Source: an uncultured candidate division Zixibacteria bacterium
Lineage (GTDB): Bacteria; Zixibacteria; MSB-5A5; GN15; PGXB01
Direction: 5' to 3'
Length of the DNA stretch: 15,492 nt
Assembly (NCBI GenBank): GCA_937925655.1
Contig: CALAMC010000005.1
Coordinates: 1-15,492 of the forward strand
Positions 13,995 to 15,492 of this stretch are shown here, in pieces (the stretch's first letter is position 1; each line of letters opens with the position of its first letter). The notes below the pieces were generated by a model. That model had not been told where the DNA came from. It did no database searches and saw only the letters and a program-made list of their open reading frames with translations. A program made the position numbers and the translations under genes.

Positions 13995-15492
13995 CAATGA
14001 AGATAAATCTGGCGGCAGCATGTATGGCAATATTCATTATCTCCGCGATATCGGCTATAGCCGATAATAGATACGCGATTCCGGCAAGCAATCCCAAAAT
14101 CGCGTCGGTGTTTGAAAATTATCTTTTAAAATCCGGCGAAAAAACCAAGCGAAAAATCTGGGTTTTTTTCACCGACAAGGAGATTTTTGATAAAAGTGCT
14201 TTCGAAAGCAAATCGGCCCAGTTAACATCATGGTACTCGGAGGGGGCCATATCAAGGCGGCAGAGACGCTGCGGTAACGGCTTTCAGCCCGATATACTCG
14301 ATATTCCAGTCAGCCAACGATATATCGCCGCCCTTGAATCTCACGGATTTCAGGTCGAACGATCTTCACGCTGGCTGAATGCCGTGTCGGGTTATGCGGA
14401 TGCCAATACTATCGGGCTCTTGCTTGAACTTGAATTTGTGGCGGAAATTCGCCCGGTAGCGAAATATTATCGATCTGCCGCTCTTGAAAGTGCCGATCTA
14501 TTCGACAAGGATGCCCCCGACCCCGAAGATCTCGATATTTCGGACTATGGCCCCTCCTTAAAGCAGATTGATATGCTCAATGCCCGCCTGATGCACCGCA
14601 TTGGCTATGACGGCATCGGCATCAAGATCGCCGTAATGGACGGTGGTTTTAAATATGATTTGCCGGTATTCGCGGATATCAAAATCATCGATGAATATGA
14701 CTTTGTGCATGATGATGAATCTGTTTCGAGTGGGATTTCCGATGAAATTCAGCATGGCACAAGTGTTTTATCCGTAATGGGCGGCTTTATGGATAATGAA
14801 TTGATTGGATTGGCGTATAACGCCGAATTTATGTTGTATGAAACCGAGGATTATAATGGCGAATATGTCGGCGAAGAGGATTTCTGGGTGGCCGCCGCCG
14901 AGCGGGCCGATGCTAATGAAGCCGATATAATCACCACGTCGGTAGGGTATTTAGACTGGTACACTTATTCCGATCTTGACGGCCTGACCGCGCCCATCAC
15001 AGTCGCCGCCGATATCGCCTTCAGCCGGGGAATCTTTGTCGTGGCTTCGGCCGGCAACGAACGGGATGACGCCTGGTATTACGTAACACCACCGGCCGAT
15101 GGCTTCAATGTGCTGGCGGTCGGGGCAGTGGATAGCTTAGGCATGATAACGAATTTTTCGTCGGCAGGGCCGACCTACGACGGGCGTTTAAAACCGGAAG
15201 TGGTCGCCCTTGGAAGGGGTGTTCACTGCGCCAGCTATAACGGTTCTTTTGGCCCGCGCAATGGAACGTCATTCGCCGCCCCGCTTGTCGCCGGGGCAGT
15301 GGCGTTAATACTCGATTATAATAAAAATAAGCCCGTAACACAAATCCGAAATGATTTGCTCGCCTCTGCCGATCGCGCGGATAATCCGGACAACTTATAT
15401 GGTTATGGTCTTCCGGATATATTCCGGGCTTCAGGGATGTTTAAAATCGCGCCAATTCCCGATATTGCCGCCCCCGTGGGGCAATATACATT
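13991..15492 (+). CDS. Secreted S8 (subtilisin-like) serine protease, 3' end beyond window
   Basis: At least 500 residues; no stop before the window end. The N-terminus is a signal peptide (hydrophobic core at about 7-24). Residues about 50-160 look like an inhibitor-type prodomain: the KIWVFF strand, the W-Y-S-E-G-A-I-S-R-R-Q-R-R segment and R-W-L-N-A-V-S-G-Y. The catalytic domain (about 190-480) has Asp217 in V-M-D-G-G, His255 in Q-H-G-T-S-V, oxyanion Asn356 in S-A-G-N-E and the nucleophile Ser427 in N-G-T-S-F-A-A-P. After it I-P-D-I-A-A-P-V-G appears to open another domain, often a beta-sandwich or sorting tail in this class. The start at 13991 overlaps the ATPase stop; ATG at 13997 is equally possible, with GGAG nearby. 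Coupling to amino acid uptake suggests extracellular protein digestion, but this is inference. Confidence 0.9.
   Translation, partial: MTMKINLAAACMAIFIISAISAIADNRYAIPASNPKIASVFENYLLKSGEKTKRKIWVFFTDKEIFDKSAFESKSAQLTSWYSEGAISRRQRRCGNGFQPDILDIPVSQRYIAALESHGFQVERSSRWLNAVSGYADANTIGLLLELEFVAEIRPVAKYYRSAALESADLFDKDAPDPEDLDISDYGPSLKQIDMLNARLMHRIGYDGIGIKIAVMDGGFKYDLPVFADIKIIDEYDFVHDDESVSSGISDEIQHGTSVLSVMGGFMDNELIGLAYNAEFMLYETEDYNGEYVGEEDFWVAAAERADANEADIITTSVGYLDWYTYSDLDGLTAPITVAADIAFSRGIFVVASAGNERDDAWYYVTPPADGFNVLAVGAVDSLGMITNFSSAGPTYDGRLKPEVVALGRGVHCASYNGSFGPRNGTSFAAPLVAGAVALILDYNKNKPVTQIRNDLLASADRADNPDNLYGYGLPDIFRASGMFKIAPIPDIAAPVGQYT

Overview
This window is a stretch of bacterial chromosome. It opens with the 3' end of an rRNA operon (partial 23S, complete 5S, strong intrinsic terminator) and continues into about 14.9 kb of protein-coding genes with one tRNA gene. 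Most genes are moderate in GC. Many products are exported, with Sec or lipoprotein signals, next to inner-membrane transporters, which suggests a Gram-negative envelope. Shine-Dalgarno sites are clear for most genes, TTG starts occur, and one promoter near 11.3 kb is an almost textbook sigma-70 type. Protein style (NhaP-type antiporter with a TrkA-N-like tail, exported S8, S41 and gluzincin peptidases, small exported proteins of unknown family) recalls the FCB-group and candidate phyla such as Zixibacteria, but this is an impression and not proven by the sequence.

Layout. 1-630: rRNA operon end. 705-2437: a two-gene operon with a 4-base ATGA overlap, encoding a TcmP-like 'three-Cys-motif partner' protein with a methyltransferase-like nucleotide-binding motif and a radical-SAM-like protein related to the SPL/COG1533 group. 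The latter has an unusual Cx3Cx3C cluster motif. This pair looks AT-richer than the rest and is the most intriguing part of the window. 2438-2695: non-coding, with hairpins. 2696-3469 (minus): exported two-domain protein of unknown function. 3730-5340 (plus): S41-family lipoprotein peptidase and a small two- or three-helix membrane protein. 5323-7555 (minus): FemAB/CelD-like GNAT acyltransferase, and an exported MsrB-MsrA fusion that repairs oxidised methionine.

7658-11109 (plus): cation/proton antiporter with a cytoplasmic regulatory domain, then an exported HExxH metallopeptidase. 11345-12301 (plus): exported protein of unknown function behind its own good promoter. 12358-12429 (minus): tRNA-Arg(CCG), which shares a bidirectional terminator with that gene. 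12535-15492 (plus): a three-gene operon joined by ATGA overlaps: polar amino acid ABC permease, its ATPase, and a subtilisin-like (S8) secreted protease that runs off the window end. The expected substrate-binding protein gene is absent from the visible part of this operon.

The envelope theme (peptidases, MsrBA, antiporter, amino acid uptake) fits a proteolytic, peptide- and amino acid-using lifestyle, but the genes lie in separate transcription units and no single pathway joins them. No insertion sequence, CRISPR array or integrase was seen.
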